A stretch of DNA of 64,000 nucleotides from a virus: the IMG/VR virus record IMGVR_UViG_3300025889_000085, positions 34,370 through 98,369 of that record; one strand, 5' to 3'. Shown piece by piece: positions 20,601 to 29,884 of this stretch (positions within the stretch are counted from its first letter, which is position 1; each line of letters begins with the position of its first letter). The translations under genes were made by a program, and so were the position numbers. The notes beneath the pieces are model-generated. The model saw only the letters and a list, made by a program, of their open reading frames with translations. It was not told the DNA's origin and searched no databases.

Positions 20601-23600
20601 TAAATTCTGTAATAGTTTTAAGTCCATTTGCAGAAAGAGCAAAGATCAGAACTAGGAACGCTTTTGTAGAAGCCATAGAAAATAGTTACTATGGTACCAA
20701 AGTAATGGATCAGAACTTTCGTATTCTTGATAATGACACATATACCGTTAGAAGAGATCCACAACAGTTTTATTTAGAAATTGATGACATTAATAATAAC
20801 AACTCTAGACTAATCGGTTATATCGAGTGTAATCTTATCCAAATTGAAAATGTATTGATTTTTAACAATACAACTCAATTTAATGACATTATTTACAATC
20901 CTCAGTCCGGAGAGCGTCAGTATAAACTAAAACTTATTGGACAAAAAACAGGCGAGTGGACAGGAAGTCTTTATGCGCCAGGATACATTTACAATGAGCC
21001 AGGCGTACCCGAATGGAGACAAAATAAAGACTACCTTAAAGGTGACCTCGTTGAATACAAAACCTTTTATTATGCTGCAAAAGAAAATGTGCCCGGATCA
21101 GTAGAATTTAATTTTACTGATTGGAATCCAGTTGATAAAGATGCAATAAAAACAGGTCTTTTAAAGAACTTTAGTTTCAACGCTGGTCAGTTCACTGATT
21201 TTTATGACACTAACAAAGTTAACATCGAGTCAGAAGATGACCAATTGGGTTTCGGATTGATTGGCTTTAGAAGTAGGTCTTATCTAAGCAATTTTGGTGT
21301 TAACGACGCAAGTCAGGTTAAGTTATACCAAGGCTACATTAAGCAAAAAGGAACAAGGAATGCTATTAATTCATTGGCACAAGTAAGTCAGGATCCTTAT
21401 ACACCTACAGTAGGTGTTGATGTAAACGAACAATGGGCATTCAGAGTCGGTAGTTATGGTGCTTTAGAAACTAATCAAGAAGTTGAAATAGTTTTGGATG
21501 AAAGTTATTTCCTAAGCAATCCAACAAGTTTGACCGTAAATCCCAATAACTCGATTACCTACAGTAGTATTTACACACGGCCCGATGACTTATATAGGAC
21601 AACAACTATACCTTTTTCTAGTCCGTTTTTATTAACAAGAACAGACAATACACCTAGAACTGATGACATACTGACTGCTGGATTTCCTAACATAGAAGAT
21701 GTAGACTATACATTATTCAACTTAAATGACCTTAGCACTCTCAACGCTAATATTAACCAGATTGGATCAGGAACAACTATTTGGGCCGCAGTAGACTTTA
21801 ACAAGGACTGGAATGTTTATTATGTTACCAGTATCCATGCTTCTGTAATTGAAATTGGAAATGCACTCAATGGCCGAGTAAGTTGTTTAACAAGTGGATT
21901 TCATAATTTAAGTAAAAATGATGTAATAGTGTTACAAAATGCTGAACAATTTTCAGGATTTTATAAAGTTTTAGAAGTAAATGGATTGAACTCATTTACT
22001 ATTGAAACAGATTTAGATCTTAACGGGTTTAGCGGAGCAAGTGTAGATGCACCAGCCTATAAGTTGCAATCTTTAAGATATGACTATGCAACACAAATTA
22101 ATTCTTGGACTCCAATAGACGGTTGGGCCGTTAATAGTAAAATCTGGATTAACAAGAATACAATAGATAGCGAATGGGGTGTCTACAATAAGACTGAGCC
22201 GTGGAGTGCCAACGTTAGTTTACCACAAAGCCAGTATTTTACAAATGGCTTGTTTGGTTCTAGTTTAAAAATTAGTACAGATAATAATTTTGTAATTGTT
22301 GGACAACCGGGATATAATGGAAATATCGGATCTGCTGTAAACTATAAAAAATCTGGAAGCGGGTCACTAAGTCTTGACAGAACTATTACAGGATCTTCTA
22401 GTAACTTGCGGAGTTTTGGATTTAGTTTAGAAAGCCAAAACAATGTTGTTGCAGTCGGCGCACCAGATTCTGGAACAAACGGAGAAGGTTATACTTACAT
22501 TTACACTAGAGATTTTACAGGAGCATTGGCCTTAAATCAGATACTAAGTGCAAGTAATGTAGACACAAGAAAATTTGGTTACAGTGTTGCAATGAGTTCT
22601 GACTACCAATGGCTCTATGTGGGCGCCCCAGACACTGATCAGGTAATTGTTTACGGCTGGGATTCTTCAGTTGAAGAAGAAGTTGATACATTAACTGGAG
22701 ACGGTAGTACTAGTTTTACGCTGACTTTTGATCCTGCAGGCACCGAACTAGTTACAGTTAGTAACACGACAACAGAGTTTGTTCCTTATAGAGATTTTAC
22801 AGTAAGTACCTTTGGGATTACATTCACTGCTAATACATCGGTCGATACATATGTTGTTAGACAACTCGGCCCTGGCTATAGAGAAATTACTACAATAAGC
22901 GGAACTGCAAACACTAGTTTTGGTTTTAGTGTCGCTACGAGCACAGAAGGAGCACAGGTTGTTGTAGGTGCCCCCACTTCTAATGTAACTGTTGGTAATA
23001 CAAGTCTTCAAAGCGCAGGAACAATTAGTGTTTACGATAGATCTATCGAAAAGTTTGTTGCTATTTCTGGCCAAACAGATTTTGGAGGTGTGCGTAATCC
23101 AGTAAGCATTACCAAAGTATATATAGGAAGTGAACTACAAGTTAATGGTATTGATTACATTTTTTCAGGAGCAATCTGTCAGTTTGTAGTTGCGCCTGGC
23201 GCCGGCAAAATTATTACAATTGAAACAGACGAATTTAATCAAGTTGAAGAAACCGCAGCCGACTCACCACTAGCGGAAAACCAGTTTGGCTATAGTGTTG
23301 ATTTATGTTCTTATAATTGTAGCATTTATGCAGGAGCACCTTATTATAGCAGTAATGAAGCAGCAGGAAAATTTCAAACTGGTGCAGTTTATCGTTTATT
23401 GAATCAAGGACGGATTTACGGTAATATAACTGGCGAGGTACAAAATCCAACAGTAACATCTGCTGACAGCATTAGACTAAATGATTATGAAGTAATTTTT
23501 ACTGGTTCATCGCTCACACAAGTAGTATCTGATATTAATAATAAACAAGTTCCTGGAGTTACTGCTTCTAACGCCAATGGATACCTTAGTATTGTAAGTA

Positions 23601-26600
23601 GCGGAACAATTTCTACTGACAAACTTCGTGTATTACCGGGCACCGGATCTGCACTAACTGATTTAGGATTAGATGTATTCCCGCAAACTGAAATTATTTT
23701 AAACCCAACAAACTTTGCATTTGACCAGTTCGGCCAACGTGTGCTAATAGATAATACCAGCGAAAGACTTGCTATCGGTAGTACAGAAGCGATTACTATT
23801 GCAGACACCACATTTGATCTTGCAACTTTTGAAACAATTTTTGATGCCAATGGCACAAGATTTAAGGATGAAGTGGATTCTGGCGCCGTGTGGATCTTTA
23901 ATTTACTAAGTGATAGTAGAGAAAATATTGACAATCCAAGCCAATTTGCTTACGTTCAACAATTAAAACCAAGTAATATAACATCCCCTGATTTTAATAT
24001 TACTGAAGGCATGAAATTTGGAAGTGCTTTTGATTTACAAAATCAAAAAATCTACGTTGGTGCAAAGAATGAAAGCACATTCGAAACGAACGCAGGCGCA
24101 GTGGCATTATTTGTTAATCCAGATAATTTGTACGGTTGGGATCTGTATAGGTACGAAGAAGCAAAAATTGATACTACAGCCCTTATTAAGAGTTACACAT
24201 ACAGTGCTGAAAATCAGTTAATTATAGATAATTTAGATTTTATTGACCCAGTTAAAGGAAAGATTCTTGGTGTAGCTGAGCAAGATATTACATACAAAGT
24301 TGACTACGATCCAGCAGTTTATAATAATGGAACATTAGATACTGTTAGCATTGACCCTGAATTTTATTGGACAGATAAACGTGTTGGACAAGTTTGGTGG
24401 GATCTGAGCACAGTACGTTTTCTTGATTACGAGCAAGGCTCGGTACTATACAGGACAACAAACTGGGGCAGAGTTTTTCCTGGAAGTAGTATTGATGTCT
24501 ACGAATGGGTAGAGAGTGATTATCCACCGAGTCGTTATGTAGAAACAGGTGGCGACGGCGAGCCTAAGTATCCAGACAACAGTGCTTACACAACAATTTC
24601 ATACGTTGATCCGCAATCTAACACAACTCTAGTTAGGTATTATTACTGGGTTAAAAATAAAACAAATGTAACTGCAAACTTATTTGGTAGGACAATACCT
24701 ACAACTTCTATTGCAGGATACATTAGTGATCCAAAATCTAGTCTTATTCCTTACTACGCAGCAATAAGACCGGATTCTGTGTCTCTTTACAATGTCCAAA
24801 ACAAGACTGTAGGTAGAGACACAATTTTTCATTTAAGTTATAAGACAGCAGACAATACTGCCATAATTCACAGCGAATATGCGCTGGTATCTGAAACTGG
24901 CGGAAATGAGAATTTAATTCCTAATTCTATATATAACAAATTAGTTGACAGTCTTGCAGGATTAGATAAATTTGGAAACCCAGTTCCTGATCCTGCACTT
25001 GGTGTACAAGAACGCTACGGTATTGATATTAGACCAAGGCAGAGCATGTACATTGAAAGAGAATCTGCAGTAAAAACTTTTGTTACTTTTGTTAACAGTG
25101 TGTTTGCCAAGTACTTAATGAGTGAAGGTTATAATTTATCTTTACTTAATGGCAGTGTATTAACAGCAGGCGGTAACGGCGAAACTATTCCCGATTCTAA
25201 TTCTGGGGCCTACAATTTAACTGTAGATACTTACGACGAGCTAACTTATATTAACATCATTATTCAACCAGTTGGCTATAAAGTTCTTGTTTTAAATGAT
25301 AGGACAGTTAGTAACCTTTGGACAATATATACAAAACAGTCCGACAACACGTGGTTGTTAACTGACGTTCAGAGTTATAGAACAAGCGATTATTGGCAGT
25401 ATATAGATTGGTATGCTCCTGGATTTACAGCAAAAACTGTTCCAAATTATACAATCAATACTTTTGCAGATTTATCGACTTTAACACAATTGCGTTCTAA
25501 AGATATTGTAAAAGTTCTAAACAATGGACAGAACCAATGGGTCTTATTGCAAATATTCCCTAACGTTGTAACTACAGTCGGTGTTGAAAATGGTACTATA
25601 AAGTTTTTAGACAGCTTGTGGGACTTACCTAACAACGCTATGAGTTATGACAACGACTTATTTGACGGCGCAAGGTATGACCAAAACCCAAGTTTAGAGA
25701 TAAGGCAATTAATACAAGCAGTCAAACAAGATTTATTTGTAAATGAACTGGGCCCAGACTTCTTAGAATTATTCTTTGCTTTAATTTATAAAGCCTTACA
25801 AGAACAAAAGAGTTTGGATTGGGTCTTTAAGACTAGCCTAGTTGATATTGTACAAAAAATAGACGGTTTAAACCAACCACAAATCTATTTTAAAGATGAC
25901 ACCGATTTTTACTTAGATTATATTGAGGAAGTAAAACCCTATCATACAAAAGTCAGGGAATTCATTGTAGACTATCAAGGCAACGATAATTGGACCGGTT
26001 ATACCACAGACTTTGATGTACCATCATACTACGACCCAGTATTTCAGCAATACAGAAGTCCTACAAGCGACTATGCACAAGATATAAATGCAAGAAACAA
26101 TTTGTTGCAGTACAAAGATTGGAGAGACAACTATCAATACTACATTGAAGAAATTACTGTAGCAAATGGGGGATCAGGATATACAAGTACTCCTAACGTA
26201 ACAGTAACAGGCAGTAATATAGGAAATGATGCAGTAGCAAGGGCATTGATCACTAATGGAGCAGTTACACGCATTGAGGTATTATACCCAGGCTCTAATT
26301 ATGTCTTACAACCCAATATTACAATTTCAGGAGGCAGCGGATCTGGCGCCACAGCATACGCTATAGTAAAAAATGATGTTACTAGAAAACTAAAAACTAC
26401 TTTAGCGTATGATAGAATTACATACGGTTCTGAAGTATTAGTATGGACTGCTAATACATCTTATAGTGCCGGCAACATTATTACCTATTCAAACGTTGCC
26501 TATCAAGCCACGACATCATTTACTTCAGGATCCACATTTAGCGGTACAAACTTAGAACTCTATGATGGAAATAGATTTAGAACTGCCAATGACAGGATTC

Positions 26601-28063
26601 AAAGTTATTACGTAGCCGAAACCGGCCAACCTGGAAAAGATTTTGGACTATTACAGACAGGTATAGACTATCCTGGAGTCGGCGTCGAAGGCCCATTATT
26701 TACTGATGCGGGCGGCTTCGATATTGGAAACTTTGATTCGAGTGCTTTTGATGCTCTGCAAATTGATGCAGACGGTACTTATATTATAAGTGAAACCATA
26801 CTAGATACTACGATTACAAGTGATTATACCGACACTAGTTTAGGAACTAAACCAGAAGATATTCTAGTAGACGGTGGTCCTTACATCAGTGAACAAGTTT
26901 TAGAATGGCAGGCCAATACTTATTATCCCCGAGGTACAGTAATTAAGAATGACGGTGCTTACTACATATCTAATGTAGGAATAACAACAGGTAGTTCTTT
27001 TAGTATAGACAACTTAATGTTATACCCATTAAATCCATACAGTGCATTTGGTTCTCATGCTCCAGAGGAATTAATACCTGGGCGTGTATTTGATACCTTA
27101 GACCTAACAGTATATACACTAGCAGTGGGCGGCACAACTTCCGGGTATCAAACCTGGGTTAATGCAACTGCTTACAGTGTGGCAAACATACAAGTTGTGG
27201 ATGGTGGCCTGGGATATGACAGCAATGTCGCTAACATTTCAGTAATTGTAGAAGGTAGCGGCGGAGCAACAGCCACTGTGGGTAGTGTTGACGCTAATGG
27301 TGCAATTACTTCAATTTCCATTATAACTCCAGGATCAGTTTATAAGTCACAACCGAATGTGACAATTACCGGCGCAAATACTAGTCCGGCACGTGCATTT
27401 GCAAGACTAAGTCAAAGCGATTACACAACATTTGAGTTTAGGATGTTTAAAGATATGAATGACAATTATTCATATTATCGTCTTGATTGTGATGCAACTG
27501 TAACGCTGACCAATGCCTTAACTATTACCAGTAATACAATAAGTGTAAGTGACAGTAGCAAACTAGCAAATCCTGTACCATACGGAGCAAATCCTGGCGT
27601 GATTATAGTTAACGGTGAACGCATAACTTACTATCAAAAAGACGACAGTACAAATACTTTGAGCCAAATTCGCCGCGGAACATGGGGTACAGGAGCAAAT
27701 GCCCATGCAAATGGCAGTGTTGTTACAGATATTAGCATAAGAGAACAAATTCCCTATACTGAGCACAGTTTTGTCTCTAACCTGTCAGGTAATGTGTTAA
27801 CTACAGCCGGAATTGGATACGAATTAATTCCAAGTATCACATACATGCAAAGTACGCTTATATATGCTCGCGGCCAAGGCCCAGAAGACATTGCTACAGA
27901 AGACCCATTTAGCGGCAATACTCCTGCGAACTTACTGATAACAGAAGTAAGTGAAGACGTTATAACAACTTCAGGCGGCGGCGCTCCAACAGCAACCAGT
28001 GAACAGGGTATGTACGTGGGACGTAATGCACAGACTGTGTTCATCCTGGAAGGCGCATGCTAA
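14642..28063 (+). CDS. giant fibre-like virion protein (4473 aa) with YHYH, beta-propeller and carbohydrate-binding-like modules
   Basis: A 4473-residue open frame without interruption, in the fibre position after gp6. Visible modules: an N-terminal domain shared with marine-phage structural giants; a YHYH-type domain (about 560-690: SWHYNSPYVKING, GIYHYND, LLGYAIDGYPIYGPYG); about seven FG-GAP-like blades (about 2535-3150: LFGSSLKIS...FVIVGQPG, SFGFSLES...VAVGAPDSG, KFGYSVAMSS...YVGAPDTD and others), suggesting an integrin-like beta-propeller. There are three chitin-binding-type segments of pattern W.....Y..G..V.Y....Y.A (about 2123, 3933, 4088), and two GGSGY/GGLGY beta repeats (about 3836-3910 and 4180-4256). 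It starts 8 bases after gp6, so it is probably co-transcribed. It is likely an adsorption or baseplate-periphery protein; its receptor is unknown. Confidence 0.75.
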   Translation: MAITKTLPFLPSVFQTETNDKFLSTTLDQLVTEPNLVPINGYVGRKFTPGWSGIESYVREPSGVRADYQLEPTTVVKNAADADSVEFYNTYPELLQKIQELGGNVADQDRLFTSQFYTYDPKIDYDKFVNYSQYYWLPAGPDSVTVSATNIATSRTYYVYPEDNINVYRFSSESNVGNPDIIVVREGTYQFVVNQPGKKFYIQTEPGLSGRQTNNNNLSSREIEGVTNNGDDVGTITFNVPISTAQDNFLNATNVADVGFVTNLKYSQIDQQLLSTVAALGGIDGVTANTLLDGQSLVFGTYYSDSADWDSGSGPVSAGLRYGVWDITLTPSGGDYLISLSSGTAIPTGNKVTILSGLNYGNTEWYKNTSGYLSQVPVITAPFDTLYYQDSEDAEQYGRIQILSAVTKTIDVNTDIIGRKNYISPNKITFTNGLKIKFDNTVTPEVYRNNEYYVEGVGDSITLTPVEWLSVFYSSSQENFSPVVRFVGTTTYANLNQSRTQLSIESNVDPYTANISTDYASSGENRNNIFSSNLSFQFPYRGGFNTVGDNADNLFRTGTIGMSLVGIPFYGPTNEAYIEGKNATSWHYNSPYVKINGQDTYGGYPDSNGIYHYNDSTFITANAWGNVAGLGSNLYVETDGHSTLLGYAIDGYPIYGPYGYSNPMDKDSGAVLMVSSYQADDGASYRPLSKLVTVTANNTSGSNITLNSTFELEPGMRLTFSSNASITTPDEYWIVAAGQQSSVGLPNNNLGLNQIQLNKDLIIYANTDIQFGFPSGSFIEDYTYQEGLGSLDRFNGRYCVTPDYPNGTYAYFSTQDTTGVPTYPYFVGQNFYGSLDISDINQLTEPDYITIDRSSRDQNPWSRRNRWFHKEVLAQTASYNGTSLISLDTYQRAQRPIVEFIPNLQLTNFGNLALIPVDIFDTTITQPFSAVEGVTGIFLDGVRIVDGMRIIFANDIDPLTRNRIYVVRYVDQDGIPSTAPILTLKLIVAYDGIPDPGETVSVLNGVSNGGKSYWFNGGQWVEGQVKTGLNVAPLFDIFDEDGNSFTDRDIYPSVNTATTFDGTKLFSYREGTGTDDSVLGFPLSYRSLNNQGDIEFVNNFDVDTFGYTTDGVTEVIKNISLGYIHRNNVDGTTTKLTCWNTVVENTKQYQIFSYEFDGINNDFSFDIAPSQNTAIPNLQVLVNFKNLQQTQYQVEVRPNNQRSISINNNLLKSGDKIDIKVYSTQVSSLGYFQVPDNLNFNVQNEVVSYPTLGQIRNHVGKLVRSSTQFIGGYPGTSNLQDLNLTAYPGEILQQSSPISYASMFLVDKDFNFVNSIYNAQQEYTRFKNKFLSIATSTNQIDYNDPVSGVNYILKEINKVKNDTFPWFYSDMVPYGDNVNVISYTVFDQLQTNYEITTTFSLSTLSNQAILVYLNGVQLLNGYDYTFLASGPGIALSSNLSRSVGDTLKIYEYRNTDGNYIPETPTKLGLYPKFKPELVADSTYRTPIYVIVGHDGSRTPAFNDFRDTYLLELEKRIYNNIKQEYNEDQLSIYNSMPGKFRTNDYSLTTYNRIISRSFLYWAGQNKVDYSTNTTYNSEDPFTWNYRTAKDSDGVFLPGSWRACYEYFYDTVRPHTNPWEMLGFSERPDWWVSTYGPAPYTSGNTILWTDLKNGYIAGGSRQGYDTTFARSTLLSIIPVDAQGNLRSPIEILTNNYDISNMDENWSVGNWGPGEYAWRTSSDWPYAQQIVMALTKPAQYFALGIQKNKYVYSSVINQYTVTDTNYRLTPSDVDINGDQDADGSIIRSAGYLNWINDYQVSNGVLTKTKLNRYLHDYKINLAYRMASFSDKKLLKVLADQNSPSSVNSSVIIPDEDYELILGKSTPLSKIKYSAVVIKKVATGFEINGYDRSNPVFNIVAPNIDNESDVITVLDRQVQYFTKFRNYRLTIPYGTVLTTIQDVANFIAGYERFLLLQGFSFDYFDEDLGQIRNWQLSTKEFIFWTQQGWPVNSVIVLSPFAERAKIRTRNAFVEAIENSYYGTKVMDQNFRILDNDTYTVRRDPQQFYLEIDDINNNNSRLIGYIECNLIQIENVLIFNNTTQFNDIIYNPQSGERQYKLKLIGQKTGEWTGSLYAPGYIYNEPGVPEWRQNKDYLKGDLVEYKTFYYAAKENVPGSVEFNFTDWNPVDKDAIKTGLLKNFSFNAGQFTDFYDTNKVNIESEDDQLGFGLIGFRSRSYLSNFGVNDASQVKLYQGYIKQKGTRNAINSLAQVSQDPYTPTVGVDVNEQWAFRVGSYGALETNQEVEIVLDESYFLSNPTSLTVNPNNSITYSSIYTRPDDLYRTTTIPFSSPFLLTRTDNTPRTDDILTAGFPNIEDVDYTLFNLNDLSTLNANINQIGSGTTIWAAVDFNKDWNVYYVTSIHASVIEIGNALNGRVSCLTSGFHNLSKNDVIVLQNAEQFSGFYKVLEVNGLNSFTIETDLDLNGFSGASVDAPAYKLQSLRYDYATQINSWTPIDGWAVNSKIWINKNTIDSEWGVYNKTEPWSANVSLPQSQYFTNGLFGSSLKISTDNNFVIVGQPGYNGNIGSAVNYKKSGSGSLSLDRTITGSSSNLRSFGFSLESQNNVVAVGAPDSGTNGEGYTYIYTRDFTGALALNQILSASNVDTRKFGYSVAMSSDYQWLYVGAPDTDQVIVYGWDSSVEEEVDTLTGDGSTSFTLTFDPAGTELVTVSNTTTEFVPYRDFTVSTFGITFTANTSVDTYVVRQLGPGYREITTISGTANTSFGFSVATSTEGAQVVVGAPTSNVTVGNTSLQSAGTISVYDRSIEKFVAISGQTDFGGVRNPVSITKVYIGSELQVNGIDYIFSGAICQFVVAPGAGKIITIETDEFNQVEETAADSPLAENQFGYSVDLCSYNCSIYAGAPYYSSNEAAGKFQTGAVYRLLNQGRIYGNITGEVQNPTVTSADSIRLNDYEVIFTGSSLTQVVSDINNKQVPGVTASNANGYLSIVSSGTISTDKLRVLPGTGSALTDLGLDVFPQTEIILNPTNFAFDQFGQRVLIDNTSERLAIGSTEAITIADTTFDLATFETIFDANGTRFKDEVDSGAVWIFNLLSDSRENIDNPSQFAYVQQLKPSNITSPDFNITEGMKFGSAFDLQNQKIYVGAKNESTFETNAGAVALFVNPDNLYGWDLYRYEEAKIDTTALIKSYTYSAENQLIIDNLDFIDPVKGKILGVAEQDITYKVDYDPAVYNNGTLDTVSIDPEFYWTDKRVGQVWWDLSTVRFLDYEQGSVLYRTTNWGRVFPGSSIDVYEWVESDYPPSRYVETGGDGEPKYPDNSAYTTISYVDPQSNTTLVRYYYWVKNKTNVTANLFGRTIPTTSIAGYISDPKSSLIPYYAAIRPDSVSLYNVQNKTVGRDTIFHLSYKTADNTAIIHSEYALVSETGGNENLIPNSIYNKLVDSLAGLDKFGNPVPDPALGVQERYGIDIRPRQSMYIERESAVKTFVTFVNSVFAKYLMSEGYNLSLLNGSVLTAGGNGETIPDSNSGAYNLTVDTYDELTYINIIIQPVGYKVLVLNDRTVSNLWTIYTKQSDNTWLLTDVQSYRTSDYWQYIDWYAPGFTAKTVPNYTINTFADLSTLTQLRSKDIVKVLNNGQNQWVLLQIFPNVVTTVGVENGTIKFLDSLWDLPNNAMSYDNDLFDGARYDQNPSLEIRQLIQAVKQDLFVNELGPDFLELFFALIYKALQEQKSLDWVFKTSLVDIVQKIDGLNQPQIYFKDDTDFYLDYIEEVKPYHTKVREFIVDYQGNDNWTGYTTDFDVPSYYDPVFQQYRSPTSDYAQDINARNNLLQYKDWRDNYQYYIEEITVANGGSGYTSTPNVTVTGSNIGNDAVARALITNGAVTRIEVLYPGSNYVLQPNITISGGSGSGATAYAIVKNDVTRKLKTTLAYDRITYGSEVLVWTANTSYSAGNIITYSNVAYQATTSFTSGSTFSGTNLELYDGNRFRTANDRIQSYYVAETGQPGKDFGLLQTGIDYPGVGVEGPLFTDAGGFDIGNFDSSAFDALQIDADGTYIISETILDTTITSDYTDTSLGTKPEDILVDGGPYISEQVLEWQANTYYPRGTVIKNDGAYYISNVGITTGSSFSIDNLMLYPLNPYSAFGSHAPEELIPGRVFDTLDLTVYTLAVGGTTSGYQTWVNATAYSVANIQVVDGGLGYDSNVANISVIVEGSGGATATVGSVDANGAITSISIITPGSVYKSQPNVTITGANTSPARAFARLSQSDYTTFEFRMFKDMNDNYSYYRLDCDATVTLTNALTITSNTISVSDSSKLANPVPYGANPGVIIVNGERITYYQKDDSTNTLSQIRRGTWGTGANAHANGSVVTDISIREQIPYTEHSFVSNLSGNVLTTAGIGYELIPSITYMQSTLIYARGQGPEDIATEDPFSGNTPANLLITEVSEDVITTSGGGAPTATSEQGMYVGRNAQTVFILEGAC

Positions 28064-28070
28064 AAAACAC

Positions 28071-28078
28071 TATAAATA
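28071..28078 (+). promoter_or_regulatory. perfect T4 late promoter upstream of fibre gene
   Basis: TATAAATA, exact match to the T4 late -10 element, 18 bases before the ATG at 28097. It is followed by TGAACGGTA, the same CGG-containing block found after other late promoters in the window. Confidence 0.85.
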
Positions 28079-28096
28079 TATGAACGGTATACAAAA

Positions 28097-29884
28097 ATGG
28101 CAGTAAAAATTTCAGAATTACCTAGTTTAGGATCAGCAAGTTTAAACACGTATGAAAGCGTAGTTCCTGTTGTAGCGAATACAGGGTCAGAAAATGTCAC
28201 CTATAACACTACAATGGCCAATGTTAAAATTTTTGTTGAACAAGGCGATTTTGACGCAACTGGCAACATCAGTTTCCTTAATGGTAATATCATCGACGGA
28301 GCATTGACGCTAACTGGGGGTATAACTTCTGGAGGAGATATATCTGCCGGTAATGCTTCGCTTACCTCTGTTACCACTACAGGAGCAAGCCAAATTGGCT
28401 CCAACTTAGTTGTTCTTGGAAACCTAGTAGTTTCGGGCAACGTAGATTATGTGGGTGTAAACAATGTTATTACCAGCGATAACATCTTAGAGTTACACGT
28501 TGCCAATACTGCCAACATCAGTGAGCCTTGGACTTTTGATGATGGCAAGGACATCGGCATTCGCTTTCACTGGTATAGCTCACAGAATGAAAACGCTGCA
28601 CTAGTTTTTAGTCATGACGAACGTTATTTAGAATGGTATGACAGCGGTTCACTTGGTACAGATACTTTTACTGGTAACAGTTATGGTACATTTAAAGCAG
28701 GCGGTATTATCTTAGCTAACGTTACTCCTACAACCGGTAACGGAACAGGCACACTACAAAGCCATGGAGGTGCTTCTGTTACAGGTAACCTGTGGGTAGG
28801 TGGTTGGGGAAATATTGTTGGAAGAATTGATACTCAAGGTAATATCACTACAACTGGAAATATAAATGCATCCAGCGGTGATCTTAGACTGAACGGCGCA
28901 AATGTTATTAGTGGCGCTGCAACATTTACTGGAAATATCGATACTACAGGCAACCTAACATTCTTTAATGGTAATATTGTAAACGGTAAAATGATTCTTA
29001 CAAATATTACAGGCGGCGTTTACACAACAGGAAATATCTTTACAGATGCTAGAATGTCAACTGGCAATCTGGGAGTAAATTCGTATATTACCGTTGGAAC
29101 AACAGCAGTGGTAGGTGCTAATGCAACTGTAAATCAACTTACAGTAAATAGCACAGCAACCGTTGGTAGTACGCTAGGAGTAACTGGCAATATCAGAACT
29201 GGTGCTGGTGCTACTGTTGTTGGTAGTGCAACAGTTGGTACTACTTTCTATGTTGGCGGTGCAGCGTTATTTAATTCAACAATACAAGGCGCCAGCATAC
29301 AAAACACTCCAATTGGAACAGTAACTCACGCATCCGGTAAGTTTACTACTTTAACAACTACAAGTGATAACCTACTAGGGGGTGACTTACAGGTTACTGG
29401 TAATATAACACCGACTGCAAATGCAACTTACGATATAGGAAATGTTACTTACAGATGGGCTAATATTTGGGCATCAGGAACTGTAACTGCCAATGCAACA
29501 TATGCATTATACGCTGACTTGGCTGAGATGTATGTACCGGATCAATATTACGATCCAGGTACAGTAGTTGTGTTTGGTGGCGAGCAAGAAATTACAGTTA
29601 CTGACCAGCAAGGTGATACTAGAGTTGCAGGCGCTATTTCTACACAGCCTGCTTATGTTATGAACGAAGCGCAAGAAAACGGCGTGCCGCTTGCTCTCCG
29701 AGGCAAAGTTCCAGTCAAAGTAGTAGGTTCAGTGAACAAAGGCGATTTATTAATTACTAGCAACAGTGCAGGTTACGCCACTGCTGCTAAATGGTACAAG
29801 CCAGATTCCAATGCAGTTTTTGCTAAGAGTTTAGAGCGGGATGATAGCGAAGGACCAAGAGTAATATGGGCAGTTATACTATGA
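28097..29884 (+). CDS. tail fibre protein with shared C-terminal YADLAE domain
   Basis: A 595-residue fibre-like protein. The N-terminus is MAVKISELPSLGSASLNTYE, common at fibre attachment ends in marine myoviruses. The middle (about 50-470) is dominated by TGN- and GNI-rich beta repeats (TTGNINASSGDLRLNGANV, NIDTTGNLTFFNGNIVNG). A module at 125-205 has ILELHVANT, DDGKDIGIRFHWYSSQN and ERYLEWYDSG. The C-terminal 120 residues begin YALYADLAEMYVPDQYYDPG and share their layout with the end of the fibre protein at 30684-32156. This domain probably folds as a trimer tip or chaperone-like unit. It has its own late promoter. Its stop overlaps the next start (ATGA). Confidence 0.75.
   Translation: MAVKISELPSLGSASLNTYESVVPVVANTGSENVTYNTTMANVKIFVEQGDFDATGNISFLNGNIIDGALTLTGGITSGGDISAGNASLTSVTTTGASQIGSNLVVLGNLVVSGNVDYVGVNNVITSDNILELHVANTANISEPWTFDDGKDIGIRFHWYSSQNENAALVFSHDERYLEWYDSGSLGTDTFTGNSYGTFKAGGIILANVTPTTGNGTGTLQSHGGASVTGNLWVGGWGNIVGRIDTQGNITTTGNINASSGDLRLNGANVISGAATFTGNIDTTGNLTFFNGNIVNGKMILTNITGGVYTTGNIFTDARMSTGNLGVNSYITVGTTAVVGANATVNQLTVNSTATVGSTLGVTGNIRTGAGATVVGSATVGTTFYVGGAALFNSTIQGASIQNTPIGTVTHASGKFTTLTTTSDNLLGGDLQVTGNITPTANATYDIGNVTYRWANIWASGTVTANATYALYADLAEMYVPDQYYDPGTVVVFGGEQEITVTDQQGDTRVAGAISTQPAYVMNEAQENGVPLALRGKVPVKVVGSVNKGDLLITSNSAGYATAAKWYKPDSNAVFAKSLERDDSEGPRVIWAVIL

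Noticed and set aside
23485-23934. 149-codon minus-strand frame inside the giant gene
   Set aside because: Antisense shadow of a Thr/Ser-rich coding region; no ribosome binding site or promoter.
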